Assembly: GCA_032358165.1 (NCBI GenBank)
Contig: JAALGY010000033.1
Location: 3,038,001 to 3,102,000 of the forward strand
Reading direction: 5' to 3'
Source of the DNA: Diplosphaera chodatii
Lineage: Eukaryota > Chlorophyta > Trebouxiophyceae > Prasiolales > Stichococcaceae
Length of the DNA stretch: 64,000 nt
Positions 23,225 through 33,128 of the stretch are shown one piece after another. A program made the position numbers and the translations under genes. How positions within the stretch are numbered: position 1 is the first letter of the stretch; each line of letters starts with the position of its first letter. Under the pieces are notes generated by a model. The model was not told the origin of the DNA and did not search any database. It worked only from the letters and a program-made list of their open reading frames with translations.

Positions 23225-25379
23225 TCATGTCCAAGGGTAAAACCTTGGGAACAGTACATAGCCCAATGCTGCATACCCCAGAAAATACAGCCAAATCAAG
23301 TGCGCATGGTGTCGTCCTCTGTAGCATAGCTGCGCTGCAAACCAGTACAATGGCGGGCATGTTGACAGCAGCCGGGTGGCTACCTGCACATGCATGCCGA
23401 GCAATGCGAAGGCTGCCAAAAATCCCCAATGCACAATGTACACAGCCGTCGCCAGGGGAAAGGTTGCATGCTGATGCCGTCGCACTTCTGTTGGCTTGCC
23501 TGCACAAACAGCAGCCGGTCTGGCGTGGCGCACTGTGGAAATGAGACGTCTCTAAGTAGGCAAGCCAGAAGCCGGGCTCAGAATTACCCAAAGAGTATCC
23601 AGTTTAAGTGGTCATTGTTGCTGTACGCGTTTGCTTTTCATCACTGCCCCTAGCGACATGCCTGCCGATGATACGTATCATGAGAATAGCACTTCGGCTG
23701 AAGACTTGCCTGGCAACATTAGCGTAACCAGGGTGTCTTGTAGCCCATGCTCAGCAACGAAGGTGTAGCAACCCCAGAACGAAAGTCCCAAAATTGGCGC
23801 GGCCAGTATGAAGTTGGGTACCTGAACGCAGCACCGCCAATCTTATCCAGCATGTATGGAGCTGCAATTGTGTGTGGCCATCACAAAGCTGACATCAAGC
23901 TAGTAAGCTGTGCTGCGGCATATCGAGCCCAGAGCAGCACAGCAGTGGTGACACGCGGCATTGCCCGAGTGTTCCGATGGTCAAGATTTGCAACAAGGCA
24001 TCACCTGCTGCAGCTGAAAGTAGCGCAGGAAACCCACGCCCCAGTACTGCGCCTGCACATGGCCGTACAAGTACGGGAGCGTGGCTGAACACCAGGCTGG
24101 CCGGTGTCCCATCGGCCCATTGCAAAATAATCGGTAGCCATGCCATTGAAATGCCAGTATTGGCAGGACCACCAACAGGCCACACGCAGCTGTCTGCAAG
24201 ATGATGCGCAGCTTTCCTGCATCGAAGAGTGTGCCTTCAGTGGTTCGATGGTGGTCAACAAATTGCACACATGCTGCTGCTGCAGCAGCAGCTTGTCTGT
24301 AACCGAATCAGAAAAGATTCACTGACCCACCTGGAAGAGACCTTGCGTGCAGCATTTGCAACCTTCTCAACCCATCATGGCCAACAAAAATGCTGCTGAC
24401 AATGCCATTGGATCGTGAAGCGGTGGAAAAACCGAAGATCGCGGCAGCAAGGAGAGGCCTCCGGGCTAGAGTGTACAGTGCCAGGAATGATAGCAATGCG
24501 AAAATGCTCTCTGAATAGATTGCTGAATGGAACACCGAAGCAGGGTTGCAAGCGAAGAGCACTGCAGATAGTGCTGCAATGCGGTCGTCCATATACAGAT
24601 GTTGGGTTAATCTGCAGATGGCACCAGTAGGCTGTAAACGCACAGCTGTTTAGTCAAGACTGCAATTGATGAAGCGCGCCAACTGACGCTACCAGCTGTG
24701 CATGCGTACCGGAACAACAGGACTGCTGCCGCAGCGCTGGCCAGAGTGCTCAGCAGTAAGCCACAAAGCTCGATTGTGGGCACAGCACCAGCTGAAAGCG
24801 CCTCGGCAATGCCTGCTGAACAGCATGCTGAGCATACTTTTGACGTGCAAGGCGGTCAACTGCAGCCCCAACTGCCTGCACATCGAGCCAATGCAGAATG
24901 CCAGCCGACCAGGCGCACCGTTGACGCTGAGCAGCCGTAAGAGCGTCGGCAGCAGCGGGAAGAAGGCGTGAAACTGCTCATATTCGTAGCCGCACTGTGC
25001 AATCCGCACAAAGAACACCGAATCCCACACTGCGACCCGGCCGATGCCATTTATGGGGGCACCTGGAATCAGGAGTCAACTAGTTTACAGCGCAAGTTAC
25101 CTGTTTGGGAGTAAACGGCGTCTCGCTTCACGAGTCTGCTGGAGTGCATCTGCAATGCATTGCCCGTCATCAACACAAGATATCTTTACCTGACGGCTGT
25201 ACAGCAGAGGAGTCGCAGTCATGGGCGGGAATCAGATTGCTGGTGTCATATGGCTGTCCCAGACATGCCGAGGCAACCAGCGCCGTCAAGACCACAGTCC
25301 GGATGGCCAGGCTCAGTCCAAAAATGGCGCACTCAGACCTGCAGGTTGTGTGCTGGCCGCCTGAGCATCGAACCATCAT
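23225..25379 (-). CDS. PIGV: GPI mannosyltransferase 2 (PIG-V)
   Basis: Multi-pass ER membrane enzyme that adds the second mannose to the glycosylphosphatidylinositol anchor precursor. It starts at the ATG at 25379 (MMVRCSGGQHTTCRSECAIF), then the first membrane span GLSLAIRTVVLTALVASACL and the family's YDTSNLI. The next exon has AVWDSVFFVRIAQCGYEYEQ followed by FHAFFPLLPTLLRLLSVNGA, the PIG-V W-D...E-x-x-x-A-F-F-P-L-x-P luminal loop with its acidic residues. Later: RIAALSAVLFACNPASVFHS, YSESIFALLSFLALYTLARR, FGFSTASRSNG, LVVLPILAFQWHGYRLFCNG, WGVGFLRYFQLQQ and, at the end, RLLSTCPPLYWFAAQ and LGYAALGYVLFPRFYPWT before the stop near 23225. That C-terminal sequence is highly characteristic. 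Confidence 0.9.
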
Positions 25380-25451
25380 GACGACGCCTCACAATTAGTG
25401 ATCCGACTGAAGTCCCAGAGCAGTGTCATCGCCAGCACCTGGGGACGATTT

Positions 25452-25835
25452 TCATTGCAACATTGTGGGGGCCTGCTGGGTTGCCGCCGCGGCTGCCGGC
25501 GGCAGCGGCAGCCACAGTTCAGGGTCAGAGTTTGGCTGCCCCAGTGTGCAGCAAGAATTTGCACCCGTCACACAGACAGATCAAGCTCTGAGAGCTTATC
25601 AGATGACGCGTACCGCAAAAGGTCCTCGCATGGTCAGGATTCTGCTCTTGCGGCGTTGCAGGATGACACCAAAGGAACCGTCTGCAATCGGTGTGTTCCT
25701 ATCGCTCCCACTCGCAGAGCTGCCTTTCAGTGTCGATTCCTGCTTCGCAGCCGCCTGCTCAGGTGCAATGCTTGAAATGCACTCCCAGTCCACGTAGAGT
25801 TCGTTGCAAGGTCGGCTGCATTGTGGCGACGGCAT
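25452..25835 (-). CDS. Possible small two-exon gene, unknown
   Basis: A tentative call. An ATG at 25835 opens MPSPQCSRPCNELYVDWECI, then SSIAPEQAAAKQESTLKGSS, GSDRNTPIADGSFGVILQRR and KSRILTMRGPFA. A GTACGC donor follows in phase 0. A TGGGGCAG acceptor about 60 bases on continues in phase with PNSDPELWLPLPPAAAAATQ and ends QAPTMLQ at 25452. Both halves look like real protein and the splice phase agrees. The product would be about 100 residues with no membrane span. It lies only 73 bases upstream of the PIG-V start on the same strand, so it could instead be PIG-V 5' sequence, or the last exons of a longer gene beginning beyond 25835. I do not recognise the family. Confidence 0.4.
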
Positions 25836-26136
25836 TGGGGCCGCACGTGTCGCTGCCCAATTCCGTGTGCAGTGTCGATTTGCGAGGTTGTGCAGGCAAA
25901 ACGTTTAGGAGGATCATGCGGTGTGTTTCGCACCATCCGCAAGCTGCTACAATAGAATGTGGCCTGCACAGATCGCCGCAGCACCAATGTCATGCGCCAA
26001 CCAGGGCTAGGCACAGCAGCCGTCAGCAGTGTCATCTGCATGCTACAGCCGTGCACAGCAGAAGGGTGAACGGCGGCTCCTGCGAGGCTGCAACATGTGA
26101 CAGCTTACGAGCCCTCAGAGATCAAGGGTACACCGC
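25836..26136. promoter_or_regulatory. Intergenic region upstream of class-IV aminotransferase
   Basis: About 300 bases with no clear exon. It may hold promoters of the aminotransferase (+) and of the possible small gene (-). Confidence 0.35.
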
Positions 26137-28949
26137 ATGATCATGTTGCGAGCGATTGAATGCTGTGCCCAAAAATGTCAGTCTTGATGCTTCGGCATGG
26201 CGACTGACGAAACTCTAGCATGGCAGGCGTGCAGCACGTCTCCGCTGCCGCGCGGAGGATGAGACTGTGCAGCAGGAAGCCGAGGATGAGATTGTGGAGC
26301 AAGAGGCCGAGTTTGAGGTGGTGGGTGATGCGGAGGAGATTGATGAGCGCCACCAAAATGGCGCTGACTACCTGTCCGACGAGGTCTTGTCGTTGATCAC
26401 GCCCGAGACAGTGCCGACGCCCATCTTCGACAGCGTCGAGGTGCTGACCTGTAGCAGACCAACCTGCAGCTGACCTGTGCAAGTGCTCGCAATAGCTGCA
26501 TGGCAAGGCTGCGGTATCATCAAGTCTGAAGCAAGCGGGGGCAGTAAGGGACTCTGATTTCCCTCGTGTCACACTGCAGCTTGTTGGTGTGCTGGAGACG
26601 GTGGTGCATGATCAGGCACGGCAGCACTACAGGGCATTCTTCAACAGCGTGCTGGGCGGCATCACAACCAACCCCGCGCTGATGACGGTGCACATCGATG
26701 ACCACATGGTCCACAGGTCAGTGCAGCAGCTCAAACACTGTGTCAGCTTTGAAGGGTTCTATCAAATACGCTATGTAGCCCTGCGGATGATGATCAATCC
26801 GTATTGTCCGTACCATCAGACGCCTCGTGCGATGGTGAATCAACAAGGAATCTCGTTAGGCTGACGCAAGTGGCTGCATGCATGCGCAACTGTGCACGAC
26901 ACCTCACCTGTGTACACGTTGTGCTCGAATCGTTGCCTTATGCTGTGCAGGGGACATGCAGTCTTTGACACAGCAAAGTTGATAGATGGCCACATCTACC
27001 AGCTAGGGGAGCACATTGACCGGTTTCTATGGTCATCGGGCAAAGCAGGCATTCAGCTGCCCATGACAATGGAGCAGATGACACGCACGATTCTGGACAC
27101 CGCAGCCGCCAGCAATGCTGCCAATGGTGACTTCTCGTTGCTGCATTTAGCACGTCACCGTAGCTTTGCAGAGGAGCCTGTGTGCGCCGCAACTGTTCCG
27201 CTGAAACCCCTTGCATGGTCTCTGCAGGCTATGTGCGCTTCTGGCTCTCTGCTGGCCGCGGCGGCTTTGGCTTGTCACCTCTGGAGTGCGAGTCGCCCAC
27301 CTTCTACTGCATGGCATACAGCACTGACGGCACCAGGCCAGACATCAGAAAGGGCTGGAAGGTGCGGTACTAAGCCAGTGCGCCAGATGCACCGCACCAT
27401 GCTGCGGAGTGCTTTTGCCAGTGTTGGTTCATTCAGGTCTGTTTGCTGGCCCAAGAAGCTGAAGGTTGTTGTGCGTGGCGCCTGCGCAGGTGAAAACCAG
27501 CCCTGTGCCACAGAAGGACCAGTACTTCGCCACGACGAAGTCCACCAACTACCTGGTCAACGCCCTGGCGTTGCTTGACGCCCAGGTGGAGGACTTCGAC
27601 CAGGTGCGCAGCGCCTCACTTGTGATGCGTATTACCGCTGCATTGCTGGAATTTGCTTCGCTTTTCATCTGCGTTCTGCTGCAATGCATGTGGTTCAGGC
27701 GTGCAGCTGAGTCGCAAGGAGCTCTCTGCCAGTCTGCAGGCTGACATCGCTGCCACATGCAGGCCATCTTCCTGGACCCTGACGGCAATGTGGCCGAAGG
27801 ACCAAACATGAACCTGGGCATCGTGACACAGGACGACCAGGTCGTGGTGCGTGCTTCTTTAGGCCGCCCGCACTCAAATTTACGATACCACTCTTGAAGT
27901 TGGCCAGCTTGTCAGGGCTGTGCAGCACCTGGCGGGGTAGACCTGTGCACATCGCAGGTCGACGCATTCTGCAAGTCATTGCGCTGGAGCATATGCAAGG
28001 CTTGCAGGAGGTCTGACATCTATTTCTGTCCTGCAGACACCGCCATATGAGTACGCTTTGCATGGTATCACGATGTCGCGCCTCATCGAGCTCATACCTG
28101 AGGTGAGACAACGGACATTCTGCATTTCCATCCTCCGAACTTTTGAGGCAAGCCATGGCTGGGATGATGACACAACCGTCATAAAACACACCATCTTTCG
28201 GATATGAGCACTGAGTGCACTGATCTGATGACCGATCTGACCAGCCGCTGGCCTGCTGCACCTGCTTGTTGCATCCAACCCTCAGCGAACTCGTCCAGAA
28301 TGATGAAACCAATACTGCAATCACCATCTTTCGGATGAGCCGCTTGGCGATGATTCCACACAGTCCCAACAGTCTGACTGGACGCGCCGCAACAGCCGTG
28401 CATGACTTGCACATGTGCATGATTCCACCAACACGACACACCCTTCACTCTCTGTCTGATGTGCTCAAACGGGTTGTCTATTTGCTGCAGAGCATGGAGA
28501 GGGGCCTGCTGGACGGCGTGGTGAGCATCGACCAGCGGCACTTCACCCCCGAGGAGGCGAAGGCCGCCAAGGAGGTCTTCCTGACCAGCACCAGCCTCCC
28601 TGTCATGGGCGTCACCCATTGGGTGCGCTTTTAAGAATCTCTCATCGTGCCACGCGCACCGCATTGCCTTTGATTCACAAGCAGCAACCACACAGCATCA
28701 TGCGGTTGCACGTGATGTGATGGTCTTGCTGCCTGCTGTGCTCACACTGTGTCTTTGGGTTGCGTGCAGGACGGGGAGCCGATTGGCGACGGCACCGTTG
28801 GCCCAGTGACGGTGAAGCTGAACGCGATGCTGGAGCGCGACGCGATGGCGTCCCTTGCGCCGGATGGTGCAGACCCAACCCGCCACCTGCCGGTGCCCTA
28901 TGGCTACGTCACACGCATGCCGGCAGAGGATGAAGAAGACGAGGAGTGA
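26137..28949 (+). CDS. Class-IV PLP-dependent aminotransferase (D-amino-acid / branched-chain aminotransferase-like)
   Basis: Fold-type IV pyridoxal-phosphate enzyme resembling the plant D-amino-acid aminotransferase-like proteins. A long acidic leader (VQQEAEDEIVEQEAEFEVVG) precedes VPTPIFDSVEVL. The core then runs MVHDQARQ-like VVHDQARQHYRAFFNSVLGG, ITTNPALMTVHIDDHMVHR, GHAVFDTAKLIDGHIYQLGE, HIDRFLWSSGKAGIQLPMTM, YVRFWLSAGRGGFGLSPLEC and QYFATTKSTNYLVNALALLD, where the Lys of TKSTNYL is the expected Schiff-base lysine. Then AIFLDPDGNVAEGPNMNLGI, LHGITMSRLIELIPE, EEAKAAKEVFLTSTSLPVMG and the C-terminus PVPYGYVTRMPAEDEEDEE. The gene end (28947-28949) is firm. The start is not: the acidic exon has no in-frame ATG, and I propose a first exon 26137-26176 joined at 26235, which fits the phase. 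Substrate choice between D-Ala, branched-chain and aminodeoxychorismate cannot be read from sequence. Confidence 0.82.
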
Positions 28950-29198
28950 ACAGTTGCAGGCTGGTACCACCGCACCCTGCGAGGCGCCACTTATAGTGCT
29001 CCGGCCCTCTTAGCAGCTAGGCAGCAGGTGGCCCGGGCGGTCCCGGTTAACCTACGAACGTAGTCAGTACTGTAGTCAGTACGCCTCAGGGTTCAGTCAC
29101 CGCAGTTCCTGGGTTAGTCACCGCAGTGCCGACCACAAGGACTATCCAGCTGCCTGGTCACAAAACCGTTTTGCGCAGAGCGCTTGTGGTCTCTTTGT
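28950..29198. other. 3' intergenic region with short direct repeats
   Basis: Contains paired short repeats: GTAGTCAGTAC at 29060-29070 and 29072-29082, and AGTCACCGCAGT at 29095-29106 and 29116-29127. No exon was recognised. Confidence 0.5.
29060..29127. repeat. Cluster of short tandem direct repeats
   Basis: Two exact copies of an 11-base unit separated by one base, followed by two exact copies of a 12-base unit (AGTCACCGCAGT) ten bases or so further on. The shared GTCA/AGTCA core hints that both pairs arose from one motif. Function unknown. Confidence 0.7.
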
Positions 29199-29680
29199 TT
29201 ACTGAACATTGATTGTCACAACGTAAGACCTCTCAGCCACCTCGCCTGTCCTCCGGTGCAAAGTGCTGGGCAGTGGCAGCAGTCGCGTGCTGACAAGGTA
29301 CCCGCTGGGCTGGACCCGCACAATCGGCGAAGAACAGGACGTGCATACCATCCTACAGCGGTGCGACTGCTGTACGTCAGGACTGCAGACACTCATCCCA
29401 CGTGTCTGGCAGCATGCAGCGTGTTCTTGGGCGCTTTGCCGGGTGTCTTGCTGCAGACCAAACCTGTCGCTGGCCATGCACGGCTCATACCTTGCGCATG
29501 CGACGCTTTGATGCCAGATATTCAGCAAAAGGGTGACTAGGCAACTGACAAGGCCGTGACGCTGGTTCCTCAGTCCGCCGACTCCACCTGCACCTCCATC
29601 AAGACTTTGGGATTTGCCGGATGCAGACCGCGTGCCACCTGCCGGTCCAACACTTGGGCATCCATGTTTGTGCCATACAT
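29199..29680 (-). CDS. Possible small gene, unknown
   Basis: A tentative call. An ATG at 29680 opens MYGTNMDAQVLDRQVARGLH then PANPKVLMEVQ before a GTGGAG donor. After a putative intron of about 200 bases, an open stretch reads SHRCRMVCTSCSSPIVRVQP, SGYLVSTRLLPLPSTLHRRT and GEVAERSYVVTINVQ to the stop at 29199. Both halves look protein-like and an acceptor after TACAG gives a matching phase, for roughly 85-90 residues. It would be divergent from the SPX-RING gene (start codons about 90 bases apart). No known family is recognised, and the join is inferred. Confidence 0.35.
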
Positions 29681-29771
29681 GCCGGGGAGAGGAGGAGCGT
29701 CTCACTCACACCTTCGTTTGCCACAGACCTTCTGACGTCTCACGCATCCTTGTGTGCACAGGTGCCACGCC

Positions 29772-32504
29772 ATGAAGTTCGCGCACGAGCTGCTGGCGTT
29801 GGAGGCCGACTGCCCTGCCGAGTTAGCCGGCCGCTTCATCAACTACAAGCAGCTGAAGAAGGCCATTAGGCAGATCCGGGAGGTGGAGGCGGCGGGCGGC
29901 CCGGACTCGCCCGCAGAGGCCCAGTTCCTGCACCTCCTCAACACCGAGGTCGCCGCGGTGAACAGGTGCGGCTGCTGCGCCTAAGGAGCGGGTGTTGATC
30001 CATAGACGGAAGCGGCTCGAGAGCGACGTGCCGTACAGGCGGGCTTGCCTCCCAGTCATCATCACCACGCAGCATGGTGAACACCGCCTGCTGACACCAC
30101 TTGCATGCACCTGCAGGACCTTCGAGACGTACGCGCAGGGCCTGGTGCGTGCAGCGGCTGTGAAGCGCCGCCGCAGCAAGAGCTGCTGCCTGCCGCGCCT
30201 GCGCAAGCAGTCCCTCAAGGTGCGGCCGCAGTCCAACGGTGCTGTCCATCACACGTCCATCGATGCGTTAGGTCAGACTCTGGATGGTGCGGGTGGCCAC
30301 TGTTCAGCTGTGGTGCTGCACCTTGCAAAATATGACATGACTAAATCAGCATCTGGTCGTGCACAGGAGGACGAGTTGGCACAGCATGCCCTGTGGGCCC
30401 GGCGCTTTGCGACTGTGAACGCCACCGGGCTGCGCAAAATTGCCAAAAAACACGACAAATATGCACGCAACGACGCTGGGAAGCAGTTTGTGCGGGTGCG
30501 CCTTTCTTCCATGTCATGAGTTGCTCACGCTGCCAAGCATGCTGGTCACGACGTAGCCGATGAGCGTGGCTGGTCGCTCACTTCGGCTCTGGTACACAAC
30601 ACGTCACGCTGGAACGCTCAGCAACACAGGCACATACCTCTCCGTGCGCTCACGTGTCACCACCACTGCTCCGCGCCGTGCAGGCCTGCTGGGACTGCCG
30701 CAACAAGGAGCTGGGCGCGTTCCTGCACAGCCCGCTCATCGACGAGCTGCGCGCGCTGGAGCGGCTGTCCGATGCGCACCACAACAGCCAGGCCACCCTG
30801 GAGCATGTGACGCCCCCGCACGCCAGCCGGCTGGCGCTGCTCAGCAGGCGGTCGAAGGCGCAGGCCGCGTGTGCGGAGCACTCTGCCAGCGGGCGTGCGG
30901 CCTCGCCCTTGGTCTCCGTGCAGGCGCCCAACCCAGCGGCAGCAGCGCGGACCATGGCCTCCTCTGAGGGTACATTTCCTGTTCCATCTGTTCGATCATC
31001 GCGTTACCCGAGCGTCAACTGCATCAGTGCGTGTTCCTGCTTGTGGAGGCTCGTGCCGCTGTTGACAGCTGGCTTCGCTTGTCGACAGGGGATGCGATGC
31101 ACGTGGACATCGCCGTGCCAAAGGCGTGTGAAGGTGCCGTGGCAGCCGCCGGCCTGACGGCGGACACCTCCCCCGCTGACACCCCTCGCTCCAGTGACTC
31201 TGACGACTCAGCAGAGTCTACATCCTTCCGCTGCGCCATTTGCCTGGTGCGCTGTTGCCCAGCCAAGCCAAACTGTAACCAACCTACTCCAGCATGTATA
31301 TGTGGATTTCCTGGTCGCACAGATAGGCGCATGTTGTTGCCACAGTGCAGGATGCCCTTGGCTGTGCCATGTCATCGGGGCTTGTTCCCAGCTTTGCAGT
31401 ACTGACCACAGCACGCAACATGTGCAGGCGCCGATGTGGATGCCGGTGGGCCTGAGCTGCGGGCACATCTTTTGCGCCGAGTGCGTGTTCCAGGCCGTCG
31501 GCGTGCGCGCCTGGACCCGGCCCCTCGACGAGGTGTGGCCCCTTGCCGTGGCAGGACCTTGATGAGAAAAAGGAGTTCACTCCATTCATGTTGACACCTT
31601 GCACTTTGTCCTGCGGTCTGATGTTGGCCAGAGCCACGGACAAGCCCGATCCCTCGTCGTTGATGGTGGGAACACGTGCCCTGCAGGTCCTGGCAGATGT
31701 GCCGCCAACGGCAAAGTGTCCCAAGTGTCGGCAGCGGTATGTGTTCCGCGAGGTGCTGGAGCTGCACGAATTTGGCGCTGTCATCCGGTTCAAGTGCGTC
31801 TTGTCTCTTTCCCAGAGTTTCCGTGCAAGTCCTGTGCCTCTGCTTGTGGTCATGGGTGACGCCGCGGGCGGCGCACCTTGCGAGGGGTGCGCACCCAGCC
31901 CTGGTGTGCAATAGGATGGACGGTGCCCCTGGTCAGCTCTTGCCCTCTGCCGCTCTCATGGCCGTGCGCAGCCTGTAACCTACACCTGTGACGCCGCAGC
32001 CCTGCCCCCCTTGCAGATACCCCGAAGCCGTCAGTCAGCGCACAGCAGCGGCTGCAGCAGCAATATGCCAGCTGCACGAGGAGCTGCAGGCAGCGCACCA
32101 GAGCGAGGGGGGGCAGGGCCTCGTGGCCTGCGAACAGAACTCTAGCGTCATGGCTTCACTGGCTCCCGTCACAGGTTCCCCGAGGAGGTGGGGCAGCGGG
32201 CGGCGGAGGCTGCCGCTGAGCTGGAGGAGAAGCGCCTGGAGCAGAAGCGCACTGCTACACAGGTGGATTCCCAACCCTAAACCCTGAACCTGACTGCAAA
32301 GTCTGACATGCCGGCTGCTGCAGTGGACCACTTGCTGTATGTGCTCCCTAGGTGTGCAGGCTGTGTCCATTGCATGCCACACTCCCTGCTGGCCACTGCT
32401 GCTTTCTGGTCCGATCCGGCATCGTGACTGGCCTGCGTTTGTCGTTGCAGCGCCGCCGCAGCCGCCTCTCTGAGCTTATGGAGCCGTTCCCGCGGGGACT
32501 CTGA
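29772..32504 (+). CDS. SPX-RING ubiquitin ligase (NLA-like)
   Basis: Predicted phosphate-sensing E3 ubiquitin ligase: an N-terminal SPX domain that binds inositol pyrophosphates plus a C3HC4 RING finger, as in plant NLA proteins that trigger turnover of phosphate transporters. The start MKFAHELLALEADCPAELAG is followed by RFINYKQLKKAIRQIREVEA, the basic first SPX helices. A later exon gives LWARRFATVNATGLRKIAKK with HDKYARN, the lysine-rich phosphate-binding surface. The RING is FRCAICL (C-x2-C), LSCGHIFCAECVFQ and CPKCRQRYVFREVLELHEFG. The C-terminal exon reads RRRSRLSELMEPFPRGL and ends at 32502-32504. Two adjacent exons (from 32017 and 32175-32262) encode alternative versions of the segment after the RING (see findings). 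The central part, about 30680-31190, is poorly conserved. Confidence 0.87.
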
Positions 32505-33128
32505 GCGCGGCGGCTGGTGGGACGTGGACCGCGCCATCCAGTGGGGCATCTGCTGAGGGTGCCAGCCGGGCAGCGCCTGGCCCAGCGGATGCAATAAGTC
32601 TACCCGCTGTTGTCCATGAGATTTGAAGTCTGGCATGGGTGTGGGTGGGCGAGGGAGAGCCACATTTTCTCGGGTTGAGCTCTTCTGATGAAATAGCCAC
32701 AGCAAAGAAGTCATGCACATGATGCTATGATAACCTTGTCGCAAGTCTGCTGGGTCGCCACACTGAGGCGACCATGCGGACATGCATATGTCAGTCAGAG
32801 GTCGAAGGAGCCATTTGCATATGGTTTCTGGTGTTGGTTCTTGTTTTCAATGCTGCTGCGCCAAGCTTCGACTTCGCAGTGCTTTCCTCACATCGATGAT
32901 GCAATTGGTTGTCCTGGACGACCTGATCGGATGGCGTACAATGCATCATTATCTGAGCACATATTCTGCTGCTGCTGACAGATTCTTAGTACTTGTAAGT
33001 CACGAAGATTCACGAAGCAATATCAGTTTCCTGCTGTGCAACATGCTGCGGGCTGCCTCAGATCAGACACAAACACACTCATAGATGCATACCCCACACT
33101 ACCTACATCGAAACACACAGCGGGTATT
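32505..33128. other. Convergent intergenic region, SPX-RING / phosphoesterase
   Basis: About 620 bases between two 3' ends. No exon or structured element was recognised. It is locally more AT-rich than the coding sequence, as expected for 3' untranslated and spacer DNA. Confidence 0.4.
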
